From Clostridium hydrogeniformans DSM 21757 (GTDB lineage: Bacteria > Bacillota > Clostridia > Clostridiales > Clostridiaceae), in the NCBI RefSeq assembly GCF_000686705.1, contig NZ_JMLJ01000017.1:1-64000 (forward strand): a stretch of 64,000 nt of DNA, in the 5' to 3' direction. This document shows positions 56,285 through 64,000 of this stretch, piece after piece. The translations under genes were made by a program, and so were the position numbers. The first letter of the stretch is position 1; each line of letters starts with the position of its first letter. The notes under the pieces are model-generated. The model searched no databases. It worked only from the letters and a program-made list of their open reading frames with translations, and had not been told where the DNA came from.

Positions 56285-57676
56285 TTATAACTCTACTAAA
56301 TATTTTTTCATTATTCTAACTGCCTCATCTGGTAACTCTTCACTTAATAATCCCATGGCAGATAATATATAAGTTTTATCTAGCATAAAACCTGGATTTT
56401 TAGGTTTCAATGAATTTAAGTTCTCATTATCAAAACATCCTGACTCTAATATGCTCTTTGGGTCTTCACTATGAACAAGTACTCCCCCAGTTCCAATTAC
56501 CCAGTTTACTTCTAATAAATCTTTTCCATGCTGACTGTATATAACTCCAAGTGGAGAATATACTGGTTCTACAACTCCTGCATGTCTTTCCATTGCAATA
56601 TCTGTAGCTACCTTTGCCATGGCCTCATCAAATTCAATCTCTTCTTCTGTACTTGGAACCATCATTATGTTTTGGCTCCTACTTCTACAGGTTTCTTCAA
56701 TATTAATGGACTTATCTTTTAAATGTTTTCTAATTTTTCTTGTTCCTGCTGCCTCCCAGAGAGAAAGAGCTGAATATCTCATTCCAAGATCTCCTTCTAC
56801 TGTTCTCTTTGCAAAAGGTTCTTCAAGTCCCCTAAAGGTTACCCCTGGTTTTGTTGGTTCTCCATCTGCCATAGAATGAATATCTGTAGTTGCTCCTCCG
56901 ATATCCACAACAACTATTTCTCCAATGCCCTCTTCTTTATCACTACCCTGACTTAGAACCTTAGCTGCCTTAAGAACTGCAGCTGGTGTTGGCATAAGGA
57001 TATCGTTTACATAGCTTTCAGCATTTTTAAGCCCTTTAGCCTCTATAATATTATTCATAAATATCTTTCTTATTTCTTCCCTGGCAGGTTCTACATTAAG
57101 AACATTAAGCTTAGGCATAACATTTTCTGTTATAGTAAATTTCACATTATTTTCATTAAATATTTCATTTATTTTATCATTAACAACTTTGTTACCTGCT
57201 ACTACAATAGGTATATTTAGATTTGACTCTGCAATAAGCTTTGCATTATGAATTATACAATCCTTATTCCCTCCATCGGTTCCCCCAGCTAAAAGTATCA
57301 TATCAACCTTAGAACCTCTAATTTCATTCATTTCAAAGGATGTCAACTCATAACTATAAGTCTTTATAACTCTTGCTCCTGCTCCCAGGGCTGCTCTTTT
57401 AGCCGCCTCTGCTGTTAAATCCGGTACTAACCCAATAGCTACCATTTTAAGACCTCCAGCTGCTGAGGAACAAGCTAGTTTTTTAATAAAATTTACTTCC
57501 ATACCTTGAAGCCTACTTACTAACTTTTCATAAGCCTTATTAAATCCAATCATTATATCTTCTTCTATTGTAGTTATATCCTTAGCTACTGCTAATATCT
57601 CTTCATTATCTATATCCACAGCTGTAAGTTTTGTATAGGTACTTCCAAAGTCTATTAATAAATAAGCATTTTTCAT
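56285..57676 (-). CDS. glmL: Glutamate mutase accessory protein GlmL (MutL)
   Basis: 463 residues. ASKHA-type ATPase with phosphate loops LLIDFGSTYTKLTAVD (6-21) and VVVDIGGATTDIHSM (~262-276), and an adenosine loop ILLAGGTDGGNKD. Likely a reactivase or chaperone for the B12 enzyme; the precise role is not settled for this family. Between glmS and glmE, as in other clostridia. Confidence 0.93.
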   Translation of the reverse strand: MKNAYLLIDFGSTYTKLTAVDIDNEEILAVAKDITTIEEDIMIGFNKAYEKLVSRLQGMEVNFIKKLACSSAAGGLKMVAIGLVPDLTAEAAKRAALGAGARVIKTYSYELTSFEMNEIRGSKVDMILLAGGTDGGNKDCIIHNAKLIAESNLNIPIVVAGNKVVNDKINEIFNENNVKFTITENVMPKLNVLNVEPAREEIRKIFMNNIIEAKGLKNAESYVNDILMPTPAAVLKAAKVLSQGSDKEEGIGEIVVVDIGGATTDIHSMADGEPTKPGVTFRGLEEPFAKRTVEGDLGMRYSALSLWEAAGTRKIRKHLKDKSINIEETCRSRSQNIMMVPSTEEEIEFDEAMAKVATDIAMERHAGVVEPVYSPLGVIYSQHGKDLLEVNWVIGTGGVLVHSEDPKSILESGCFDNENLNSLKPKNPGFMLDKTYILSAMGLLSEELPDEAVRIMKKYLVEL

Positions 57677-57700
57677 TACTAAACCCCCAATCTCGGGAAA

Positions 57701-58117
57701 TTAGGCTTGTACCTTTAAATCCTTATTAAGATCCTCTATTGTTGTATCTACAGATGTTCCTGGTGGATATACCCTATCAAATCCCATAGATTTAAATCTT
57801 GAATGTACATCTTCCCAGTTTTGTTTTCCAACTACTATATTGCCTCCAACGTATAGAAGGATTCCATCTAATCCTGCTTCATCACAGTTCTCTCTCATTC
57901 CTTTACAATCAAGTTCTCCATGACCATATAAGGAAGAAACTAAAATTGCATCTGCATTGGTTTCTTTTGCAGCATTTATAAAGTCTTCTTGAGGAGATAA
58001 AACCCCTATGTTTATAACCTCAAAACCTGCTTCTGTTAATGCATAATCTAATATCTTATTTCCCACTGCATGACAGTCTGACCCTATGACTCCAAGGACT
58101 ATTTTATTATTTTTCAT
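57701..58117 (-). CDS. glmS: Glutamate mutase sigma subunit (B12-binding)
   Basis: 138 residues. Cobalamin motif DxHxxG seen as [12 protein letters not shown] (residues 13-24), [18 protein letters not shown] and the GGN loop [10 protein letters not shown]. Supplies the adenosylcobalamin site to GlmE. AGGAGGC precedes ATG. First structural gene after the GntR regulator. Confidence 0.95.
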   Translation of the reverse strand: MKNNKIVLGVIGSDCHAVGNKILDYALTEAGFEVINIGVLSPQEDFINAAKETNADAILVSSLYGHGELDCKGMRENCDEAGLDGILLYVGGNIVVGKQNWEDVHSRFKSMGFDRVYPPGTSVDTTIEDLNKDLKVQA

Positions 58118-58180
58118 ATTCTAATTGCCTCCTAAAAAATTTAAGTGTAGATTTATTTAAATAGCCTTAGCTATTTTAAA

Positions 58181-59143
58181 CTAATTTTGAAGTTCAACAA
58201 TTTTAGATTTTAAGGCTTTCACTGAACCATCATCTAAAGAATATATAAAATTTATTACTTCCTTATTATCTTTATTTATTTCCATAACATCACTATATCT
58301 ACCTGGTGAAACTATTATTACATCTGATTTATCCGTTATTTCTTTAATTTCAGCTTTATCCCTAGTTGTTGAATAAGTTATATCTATATTACTAAGACCA
58401 GCTGATTCCAAGGCTCCTTGTATTTTAAACATGAATTCTTCAGATAAACAGAAAAATCCAAACCTTGTCCCATCTTGATACCTAGCAATTTTAACTATGG
58501 TACTTAAATCTGCATTAATGGCAACCCCTAAAACCTCTTTATGAAAGCCACTAACAATTCTTGTAACCTCATTAACATGATTAAAAGTAGTTATTACCAC
58601 CTGACAATTTGTAAGAGTTTGTTTAACTTCCTCATTCATTGTCATTAAATCTGATACCGTTAAAGGTATTACACTCATATGAGTACTTTCATTAAGCTCT
58701 TTTGAAAACATTTTAGCTTGTTCTATATTACATTCAACATATACTGCCACCATTTTATTCATTTGTTCAATTTTTTCTCTAACTCTATTTTCTACTATAT
58801 CTAAGAACTCTTCTATACTCATTCCAGTTTCAAGAGCTTCCTCTAACCCTAGATCTACAAATTTAACTATTTTATCTTTTATATTTTGATTTTGCCAACT
58901 TCTTCCTTCCTCTGCAACGAAGGTTCCTTTTCCTTGGTATGATTTTAATACACCTTCTTTTTCTAATTCCTTATAAGCAGTACTTACAGTATTCCTGCTA
59001 ACCTTTAAATTTTCTGCTAATTCTCTTTCTGTTGGCATTTTTGATCCAACCTTGAGAGAGCCATTTCTTATCTGGTTCATTATCTGTTTCTTAACTTGTA
59101 AGTATAAAGGAATTCCATTATTTTTAGTTATTACTATTTCCAT
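58181..59143 (-). CDS. GntR-family regulator of the glutamate mutase operon
   Basis: 320 residues. GntR winged helix at 10-75 (IPLYLQVKKQIMNQIRNGSL, PTERELAENLKVSRNTVSTAYKELEKEG). The C-terminal ~240 residues look like an alpha/beta ligand domain, longer than usual for the YtrA group and not the aminotransferase of MocR. Sits 63 bases ahead of glmS, and repeats at its own promoter suggest autoregulation. Ligand not known; glutamate or a pathway acid is a guess. Confidence 0.85.
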   Translation of the reverse strand: MEIVITKNNGIPLYLQVKKQIMNQIRNGSLKVGSKMPTERELAENLKVSRNTVSTAYKELEKEGVLKSYQGKGTFVAEEGRSWQNQNIKDKIVKFVDLGLEEALETGMSIEEFLDIVENRVREKIEQMNKMVAVYVECNIEQAKMFSKELNESTHMSVIPLTVSDLMTMNEEVKQTLTNCQVVITTFNHVNEVTRIVSGFHKEVLGVAINADLSTIVKIARYQDGTRFGFFCLSEEFMFKIQGALESAGLSNIDITYSTTRDKAEIKEITDKSDVIIVSPGRYSDVMEINKDNKEVINFIYSLDDGSVKALKSKIVELQN

Positions 59144-59165
59144 GATTCTACCCTCCCAAAGTGAA

Positions 59166-59224
59166 ATGGATTAGTCCATTAGTCCATCCACCATTATGAT
59201 ACCATATGTATAAAACGTTATCAA
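59166..59224 (-). promoter_or_regulatory. Promoter and candidate operator of the gntR-glm operon
   Basis: TTGATA (59224-59219), 17-base spacer, TATCAT (59201-59196). Directly downstream, minus-strand ATGGACTA occurs twice in a row followed by ATCCAT (59187-59166), which also forms an ATGGA-N4-TCCAT dyad. Position at the start of transcription fits a repressor site. Confidence 0.68.
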
Positions 59225-59388
59225 TGATAAGACTAATTTTTCTGAAATTTATGTGAAACTATTTTTAAACCCTATATTTTTTTTGCAATTAGTAATATTT
59301 TAAGGAAATTTTTATTATAAATTATAGTAATTAATATTTATTCCTTTTGAAGTTTTGTATTCTTTTTAATTTAGGAGGTATTTCTTTT

Positions 59389-60165
59389 ATGAATAATAAA
59401 ACTAACATATTTGATGTTGTATCCTATATACTTATATCCCTATTAGTAATAGTTCTGTTCTACAGCTTTATAAAAATTATATATCTACATATTAATAGGA
59501 TTCCTCGCAACAGTGTTAATGTGTCTCCTATTACTGGAGAAATCCTCTCTCCAGTATCCTCATCAAGAGAAGCTATAGAAGTAACATATTCACAATTTAA
59601 AGACCTAGAGTCCTTTTCTGGTATCAACAAGGCCAATCTTATATATGAATACATAGATCCTAAGTTAGGTCACATATATAAGACTGTGTTTTACGATACT
59701 CCTCCAGGTAATAATTACCCTGTTTTAAATATTGAAAAAATACCTTTATTAGAATTACCTAAACTAAACTTCTCTAGTGCATTAGATGAAAAAATTGGCT
59801 CTTTTGATAGTGCCAATTCAGTGTACTTAAAAATAAATGGACTTATTTCTTCATCCTTTCTTTTTGAAAATGGAGAATATATATATTATAAAGATAAGAC
59901 CCCAGAAAGAGATTTAAATGATGGGAAAAAGATAACTGTTTCTAATATAATACTGCAGTTATCAAAGGAGGAATATCCAAATAAAACTACCACAGGTAGT
60001 GGAGAAGGATTTTTATTTATGGCTGGAAAAGTCATAAAAATTAATTGGAAGAAAGAATCTAGTCCTATAAGATTTTATGATGAAAATGGTAATGAGATCT
60101 CTTTAGTAAAAGGTAAAACCTGGTTTGCTATAGGAAATAAAGAAACTTCTGTTGTTTATGACTAA
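59389..60165 (+). CDS. Membrane-anchored protein with DUF3048 C-terminal-like domain
   Basis: Start at ATG 59389 (MNNKTNIFDVV) behind AGGAGG; about 258 residues. Hydrophobic helix at ~10-32, then an external part. The C-terminal third (VSNIILQLSKEEYPN, GSGEGFLFMAGKVIKINWKK, FYDENGNEISLVKGKTWFAI) matches the C-terminal half of DUF3048/YerB proteins. The N-terminal half of that family seems shortened or diverged, and no lipobox is present. Function unknown. Confidence 0.78.
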   Translation: MNNKTNIFDVVSYILISLLVIVLFYSFIKIIYLHINRIPRNSVNVSPITGEILSPVSSSREAIEVTYSQFKDLESFSGINKANLIYEYIDPKLGHIYKTVFYDTPPGNNYPVLNIEKIPLLELPKLNFSSALDEKIGSFDSANSVYLKINGLISSSFLFENGEYIYYKDKTPERDLNDGKKITVSNIILQLSKEEYPNKTTTGSGEGFLFMAGKVIKINWKKESSPIRFYDENGNEISLVKGKTWFAIGNKETSVVYD

Positions 60166-60300
60166 AACTAAGGTTTTATAAATCATTATAGTATATGATG
60201 TAATTTTTTATTAGATTCTATATGACATTTATTGAGAACAATATATACCTTTTAAAAACTTGTCTTTAAAACCTAATTTATGTATATTACCTTAAATACA

Positions 60301-60330
60301 AAAAATAGGCAATAATATGCCTATTTTTAT
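60301..60330. terminator. Bidirectional terminator between DUF3048-like gene and cwlD
   Basis: AAAAATAGGCA / TGCCTATTTTT with an AATAA-type loop, between convergent genes. Confidence 0.85.
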
Positions 60331-60347
60331 TTATTTCCTAGGAAATT

Positions 60348-61046
60348 TTATTCCTTTGACGAAGAATAGTATTTTTTAACTCCTTTTGTAATAGCTTCTG
60401 CAATTTTATTTTGATACTCATCCTTCTTTAAAAGGACTTCTTCTTGAGGGTTTGATAAAAATCCACATTCTACTATTATACATGGTGCTTCATACTTATC
60501 CCTAAGTATCCTATATTGATCTAGTGCTGGTTTTGCTAATCTATGATTGTTAGAATCTAGGTTTTCCTTGAAACTTTCTTGTATGGTCTCTGCTGCCACC
60601 TTACTTTCTGAAAAATCTGAATACCATATTTGCGATCCTTTTGATTTACTGCTTGTAAACATATTAAGATGGATACTTATAAACATATCACAATTAGTTT
60701 CTTTCTTCAGTTCACATCTTCTACTTAGGTCCTCAGACTTTCTTTTTTTAACCTTAGCATCCGTAGAGGTATCTAGGCTCTTATCCTCTTCCCTAGTCAT
60801 ATAAACTTCATACCCCTCTTTTTCTAGGCTCTCCTTTAATTTTTTAGATATGTCTAAATTTATTCCTTTTTCTATGGTTCCATTCTTAGATTTAGCTCCT
60901 CCATCAAAGCCTCCATGACCTGGGTCTATTAAGATAATCTTCTTGTTATTATCTTTAGAATAAGCCACTACATAATTTAATGAACTACATAATAAAGTAA
61001 TTATAATAGTAGCTAGAGTTATGTATATTTTTTTATGTCTTTTCAT
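60348..61046 (-). CDS. cwlD: N-acetylmuramoyl-L-alanine amidase CwlD
   Basis: 232 residues. Signal-like helix (ITLATIIITLLCSSLNYVVA). Amidase_3 zinc motifs: IDPGHGGFDGGA (His ~44), FISIHLNMF and the catalytic Glu in CIIVECGFLSNP. In spore formers CwlD starts muramic-delta-lactam formation in the spore cortex. Location near rpsI matches cwlD in other Firmicutes. Confidence 0.9.
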   Translation of the reverse strand: MKRHKKIYITLATIIITLLCSSLNYVVAYSKDNNKKIILIDPGHGGFDGGAKSKNGTIEKGINLDISKKLKESLEKEGYEVYMTREEDKSLDTSTDAKVKKRKSEDLSRRCELKKETNCDMFISIHLNMFTSSKSKGSQIWYSDFSESKVAAETIQESFKENLDSNNHRLAKPALDQYRILRDKYEAPCIIVECGFLSNPQEEVLLKKDEYQNKIAEAITKGVKKYYSSSKE

Positions 61047-61271
61047 CTAACTCCTCCTTATATTAGCCATAATATGAAGTTAGTTTGCTCACTTTTCTTG
61101 TATTTATGTTTAGTCTTATTTTTACATATCTTAATTATTAGCATTAAATGTTTATATCTCTTAAATTAAGATATTAATCTACTCTTTAATCATTTATATA
61201 AAAATTCGCTTATACGGTTTTAAGTTTTAAAATCACTTTAAACATCTACTTAAAATAATTTAAGTAGATGT

Positions 61272-61420
61272 TTAATGAATAAGTTAAACTTTATTCTTAA
61301 ATCCCTATATAAGGTTTTTAGCTTGAATCTTAACTTATACATGCACTTAAATCCTTTAAGACCTTAGATCTTAAGTAGTGCATAAGATAAGTTTTGAATT
61401 GAAAACCCTATATATAATTT
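61272..61420 (-). repeat. Palindromic dispersed element B, copy 2
   Basis: TTTAATGAATAAGTTAA at 61271-61287 bounds the left end; reading the minus strand from ~61415 gives TATATAGGGTTTTCAATTCA and AACTTATCTTATGCACTACT, matching copy 1. The other end has decayed. A flanking AAGTTTTAAAATCACTTT (61223-61240) and hairpin ACATCTACTTAAA / TTTAAGTAGATGT (61245-61271) also resemble copy 1's left flank in the direct orientation. With a terminator this explains 61047-61528. Confidence 0.72.
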
Positions 61421-61444
61421 TACTATTTATAAATATTAAATACT

Positions 61445-61481
61445 AAAAAACATCGTGAAGCTTACTTCACGATGCTTTTTT
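61445..61481 (-). terminator. Terminator after the Na/Pi cotransporter gene
   Basis: Perfect CATCGTGAAG-CTTA-CTTCACGATG stem with A/T tracts on both sides. Confidence 0.9.
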
Positions 61482-61528
61482 AAATCTTTATTATATTATT
61501 ATTTCAACATATTTTAATTTATCGTTGA

Positions 61529-63142
61529 CTATCTATGCTTATTTAATACAGCCTCAGCTATATTCATAGCATGGTCTCCTATTCTCTCTAAGTTGTTTAT
61601 CAAGTCAAGGAAAACAGCTCCAGCATGTGCACTACATGTGCCATCATTAAGTCTTTTTATGTGATTTTCTCTTAACTCTTTTTCTAATACGTCTATTCTT
61701 GCCTCTACAGCTATTATAGACTCTGCCTTAAACTTATCCCCTGTTTCATAGCTTTCAATAGCTATAGTAATAGCATTTAAGGTGTAATCAAATATATGCT
61801 TAGCTTCATCTTCTGCTATCTTAGAATAAGTTAAACTCTTAGCTATTTTTTCTAAAGTAAGCTCAGCTATATTTTTAGCATGATCTCCTACTCTTTCTAT
61901 ATCATTAACTACATGGAAAGTAGATGCAACTATTCCTCTTTCTTTATCTGATAAATCACTCTTAGATAACTTTACAAGATAATTAGTTATATCATACTCT
62001 AATGCGTTTATTATTTTTTCATTTTCATAAACCTTTTTAACAAGTGCTTCGTCATTTTCCAAGAAGCCTCTCATGGTAAGATCCAGATTCTCTTTAGCCT
62101 TATTTGCCATTCTTATTGTTTCTTTAATAACTTGCCCACTTGCTATAACTGGAGTTTCTAACAATCTATCATCTAGATATGCCGCTCCAACCTTTTCTAT
62201 TTCAGCTTCTCCTGGTATTAGTTTATTAACTATTATTATTAAGTAGTTTATAAGAGGTAACATAACAATAGTATTAGTTACATTAAACACAGTATGTGCA
62301 TTAGCTATTTGTCTCTTTATATCTCCTGGTGTTAGAGACTCTACTAAGTGTGTCAGAGGAGTCATTAAAGGTAAAAATACTAATGTACCTGCTAGGTTAA
62401 ATATTAAGTGTATAAGAGCAGCCTTTCTAGCTGTTTTATTAGTTCCTATACTAGATAATAATGCTGTTACACAAGTACCTATGTTACATCCAAAAATAAC
62501 TGGTAGAGCAACACTCATGTTTATAGCTCCAGTACTTGCTAATGCTATAAGTAAACCTGTGGTTGCTGATGAACTTTGAAGTACCGCTGTCATAGCAAGA
62601 CCAGTTATAATTCCTAGTATCCAGTTGTCTCCAATCATCAAAATAAAGTCTTTAAATGCTGGTGAATCCTTCATAGGTGTCATGGCTTCTGACATAACTC
62701 CAAGTCCCATAAATAATATACCAAAACCTAAAATTATATTTCCTAAATCTCTTCTCTTTTTATTTTTTGAAAATAATATAATTGCGGTTCCAATTCCTAT
62801 AAATATTGGTGCTACATCTTCAAGTTTAAATGCTACCAATTGAGCTGTTACTGTTGTACCTATATTGGCACCTATTATAACGCCGGCTGCTTGAGATAAG
62901 TTCATAAGTCCTGCATTAACAAATCCAACTACCATTACTGTAGTTGCACTACTACTCTGTATTATCGCTGTAACTGCAGCTCCAACTACTACTGCCATTA
63001 TTCTGTTAGATGTTACTTTTTCTAGTATGCTTTTTAGCTTTTCTCCAGCTACATTCTCTAGACCGTCTCCCATTAGCTTCATTCCATAAAGAAATAAACC
63101 TAATCCTCCAATTAAACCAATAATCATCCCTACAGTATCCAA
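61529..63142 (-). CDS. Na/Pi cotransporter family protein with PhoU domain
   Basis: 537 residues. Two inverted membrane repeats each with QSSSATT (residues ~62-68 and ~191-197), about nine helices to residue ~310, then two PhoU-like helical bundles (~345-535, VVNDIERVGDHAKNIAEL and NLERIGDHAMNIAE). Imports phosphate with Na+ or regulates it; related YjbB-type proteins can export. Own terminator. Confidence 0.93.
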   Translation of the reverse strand: MDTVGMIIGLIGGLGLFLYGMKLMGDGLENVAGEKLKSILEKVTSNRIMAVVVGAAVTAIIQSSSATTVMVVGFVNAGLMNLSQAAGVIIGANIGTTVTAQLVAFKLEDVAPIFIGIGTAIILFSKNKKRRDLGNIILGFGILFMGLGVMSEAMTPMKDSPAFKDFILMIGDNWILGIITGLAMTAVLQSSSATTGLLIALASTGAINMSVALPVIFGCNIGTCVTALLSSIGTNKTARKAALIHLIFNLAGTLVFLPLMTPLTHLVESLTPGDIKRQIANAHTVFNVTNTIVMLPLINYLIIIVNKLIPGEAEIEKVGAAYLDDRLLETPVIASGQVIKETIRMANKAKENLDLTMRGFLENDEALVKKVYENEKIINALEYDITNYLVKLSKSDLSDKERGIVASTFHVVNDIERVGDHAKNIAELTLEKIAKSLTYSKIAEDEAKHIFDYTLNAITIAIESYETGDKFKAESIIAVEARIDVLEKELRENHIKRLNDGTCSAHAGAVFLDLINNLERIGDHAMNIAEAVLNKHR

Positions 63143-63772
63143 AACTTATACTCCTCCATTTTTATGAAAAATTAATTTGACCACTATATATATTAACTAA
63201 AAAAAATGTAATTGTTAAGATTTATATGTACTTTTTAACCTAAACTTAATATTCCCCACTAAAAAATGGTTATATTTTTTAGTATTTCATAAAGAGACTC
63301 TATATATTCATTAAAATTCATATATAATTATGGTTTATCATTCATAATATAATGAAATATTAATTATATATTAAACCCTTGTAAAATTAGTTATAATTTA
63401 CATGCTAATTTTATAAATTAACTTCACCTTGTATATTTAATATTTATAGTTTAAAACTCAAACCCCGTCTGTACTTATTCTAGGACTTAAATACTCCCCC
63501 TAAGTTAAACTATTTTCTACTTAGCTTATATAAGCTTTAATAACACATCTAAATAATATGTTATTAAAGCTTACACTTCTAATATAGGTGCTTAACTCAA
63601 AACTTACTTTATCTCATGCTTAAAATGTGCATTTTTAATAAGCTAATTCATGGATAATCTAAGTGGAAAGATTAAAATCCTATATTTATTATTAAGTTTG
63701 ATTGTAATTGTTGACTATAATAATGCTTATTAATTACAAAATAAAAAGAGAGGCAATGCCTCTCTTGAAATA
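63143..63772. other. 630-base intergenic region with hairpins and a decayed element B
   Basis: No gene seen. AGCTTATATAAGCT palindrome (63523-63536); 14-bp inverted repeat AAGCTTTAATAACA (63532-63545) / 63559-63572; then 63580-63700 resembles element B copy 1 in the direct orientation (AAAACTTAcTTTATCTCATGC, GTGCATTTTTAATAAG, AATCCTATAT) but lacks the hairpin tip. Confidence 0.55.
63746..63766 (-). terminator. Terminator of the rplM-rpsI operon
   Basis: AAGAGAGGC-AAT-GCCTCTCTT perfect stem seven bases after the rpsI stop; T-run on the minus strand. Confidence 0.92.
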
Positions 63773-64000
63773 TTATCTCTTTGAGAATTGAGGAGCTCTT
63801 CTTGCCTTCTTAAGACCGTATTTCTTTCTTTCCTTCATTCTTGGGTCTCTTGTTAAGAATCCAGCCTTCTTTAATTCTGGTTTTAAGCTCTCATCAGCTT
63901 TTACTAAAGCTCTAGTTATTCCATGTCTTATAGCTCCCGCTTGGCCTGTGAATCCACCACCATTTACGTTAACTAAAACATCGAATTTTTCTTTAGTTCC
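63773..64000 (-). CDS. rpsI: 30S ribosomal protein S9 (partial, N-terminus off window)
   Basis: The last 75 residues are visible, ending [17 protein letters not shown] before TAA (63775-63773); upstream DPRMKERKK and KAGFLTR are also S9 sequence. Binds 16S rRNA, with its tail near the P-site tRNA. The rest of the gene and probably rplM lie to the right. Confidence 0.97.
   Translation of the reverse strand, partial: GTKEKFDVLVNVNGGGFTGQAGAIRHGITRALVKADESLKPELKKAGFLTRDPRMKERKKYGLKKARRAPQFSKR

Overview
The window is AT-rich and packed mostly with minus-strand genes. It looks like chromosomal DNA of an endospore-forming, obligately anaerobic Clostridium (sensu stricto). The evidence is a complete methylaspartate glutamate-fermentation gene set, a ferredoxin-linked 2-oxoacid oxidoreductase, phosphotransbutyrylase/butyrate kinases, a thioredoxin reductase that appears to lack an NADPH site, the cortex amidase gene cwlD, and strong AGGAGG ribosome binding sites. 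Species is not assigned. No tRNA, CRISPR array, prophage or intact insertion sequence was seen.

Layout. 1-650: start of a protein made of alternating 18-residue repeats (runs off the left edge). 843-2192: glmM. 2554-6355: a DUF2089 / SHOCT-like / small protein / ABC-2 exporter operon, in which one permease has no normal start codon and sits in frame behind the ATPase stop. 6793-9784: a yhbD-like regulator followed by three tandem bactofilin-like genes. 9965-11320: AGCS amino-acid symporter. 11443-13804: thrS with a T-box leader and promoter. 13943-16635: a hypothetical gene, an AIM24-family gene and a Gfo/Idh dehydrogenase. 16817-23047: two tandem copies of an osmolyte (OpuC-type) ABC transporter operon with conserved upstream dyads. 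23191-29908: four-subunit 2-oxoacid:ferredoxin oxidoreductase, a P-loop ATPase, and buk-ptb-buk. 30037-33724: FAD protein and cdaA-cdaR. 34042-39910: a secreted coiled-coil protein, a SleB-like hydrolase, thioredoxin system, iadA and a TPR protein. 39997-44177: ptsI facing an HPr-PAS-sigma54 activator. 44703-45377: ung. 45654-59224: GntR regulator, glutamate mutase, methylaspartate ammonia-lyase, mesaconase-type hydratase and citramalate/citrate lyase with its maturation genes. 59389-64000: a DUF3048-like protein, cwlD, a Na/Pi cotransporter and the 3' end of rpsI.

How the genes work together (inference from known pathways): GlmS/GlmE convert glutamate to 3-methylaspartate; methylaspartate ammonia-lyase gives mesaconate; the two-subunit hydratase gives citramalate; the CitDEF-type lyase splits it to acetate and pyruvate. 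The 2-oxoacid oxidoreductase plus Ptb/Buk would turn branched-chain or butyryl acyl-CoA into acid plus ATP.

The most notable unexplained signals are: (i) a three-hairpin 105-nt repeat in two copies with a compensatory pair change; (ii) a ~180-nt imperfectly palindromic element in two clear copies of opposite orientation plus a decayed third; (iii) a sigma54 promoter at ptsI with three 17-bp dyads beside an activator whose N-terminus is an HPr-like domain keeping His15 but having Asn at position 46; (iv) an ATA start codon on an exporter permease in frame with the upstream ATPase; (v) dyads conserved upstream of both osmolyte transporter operons.
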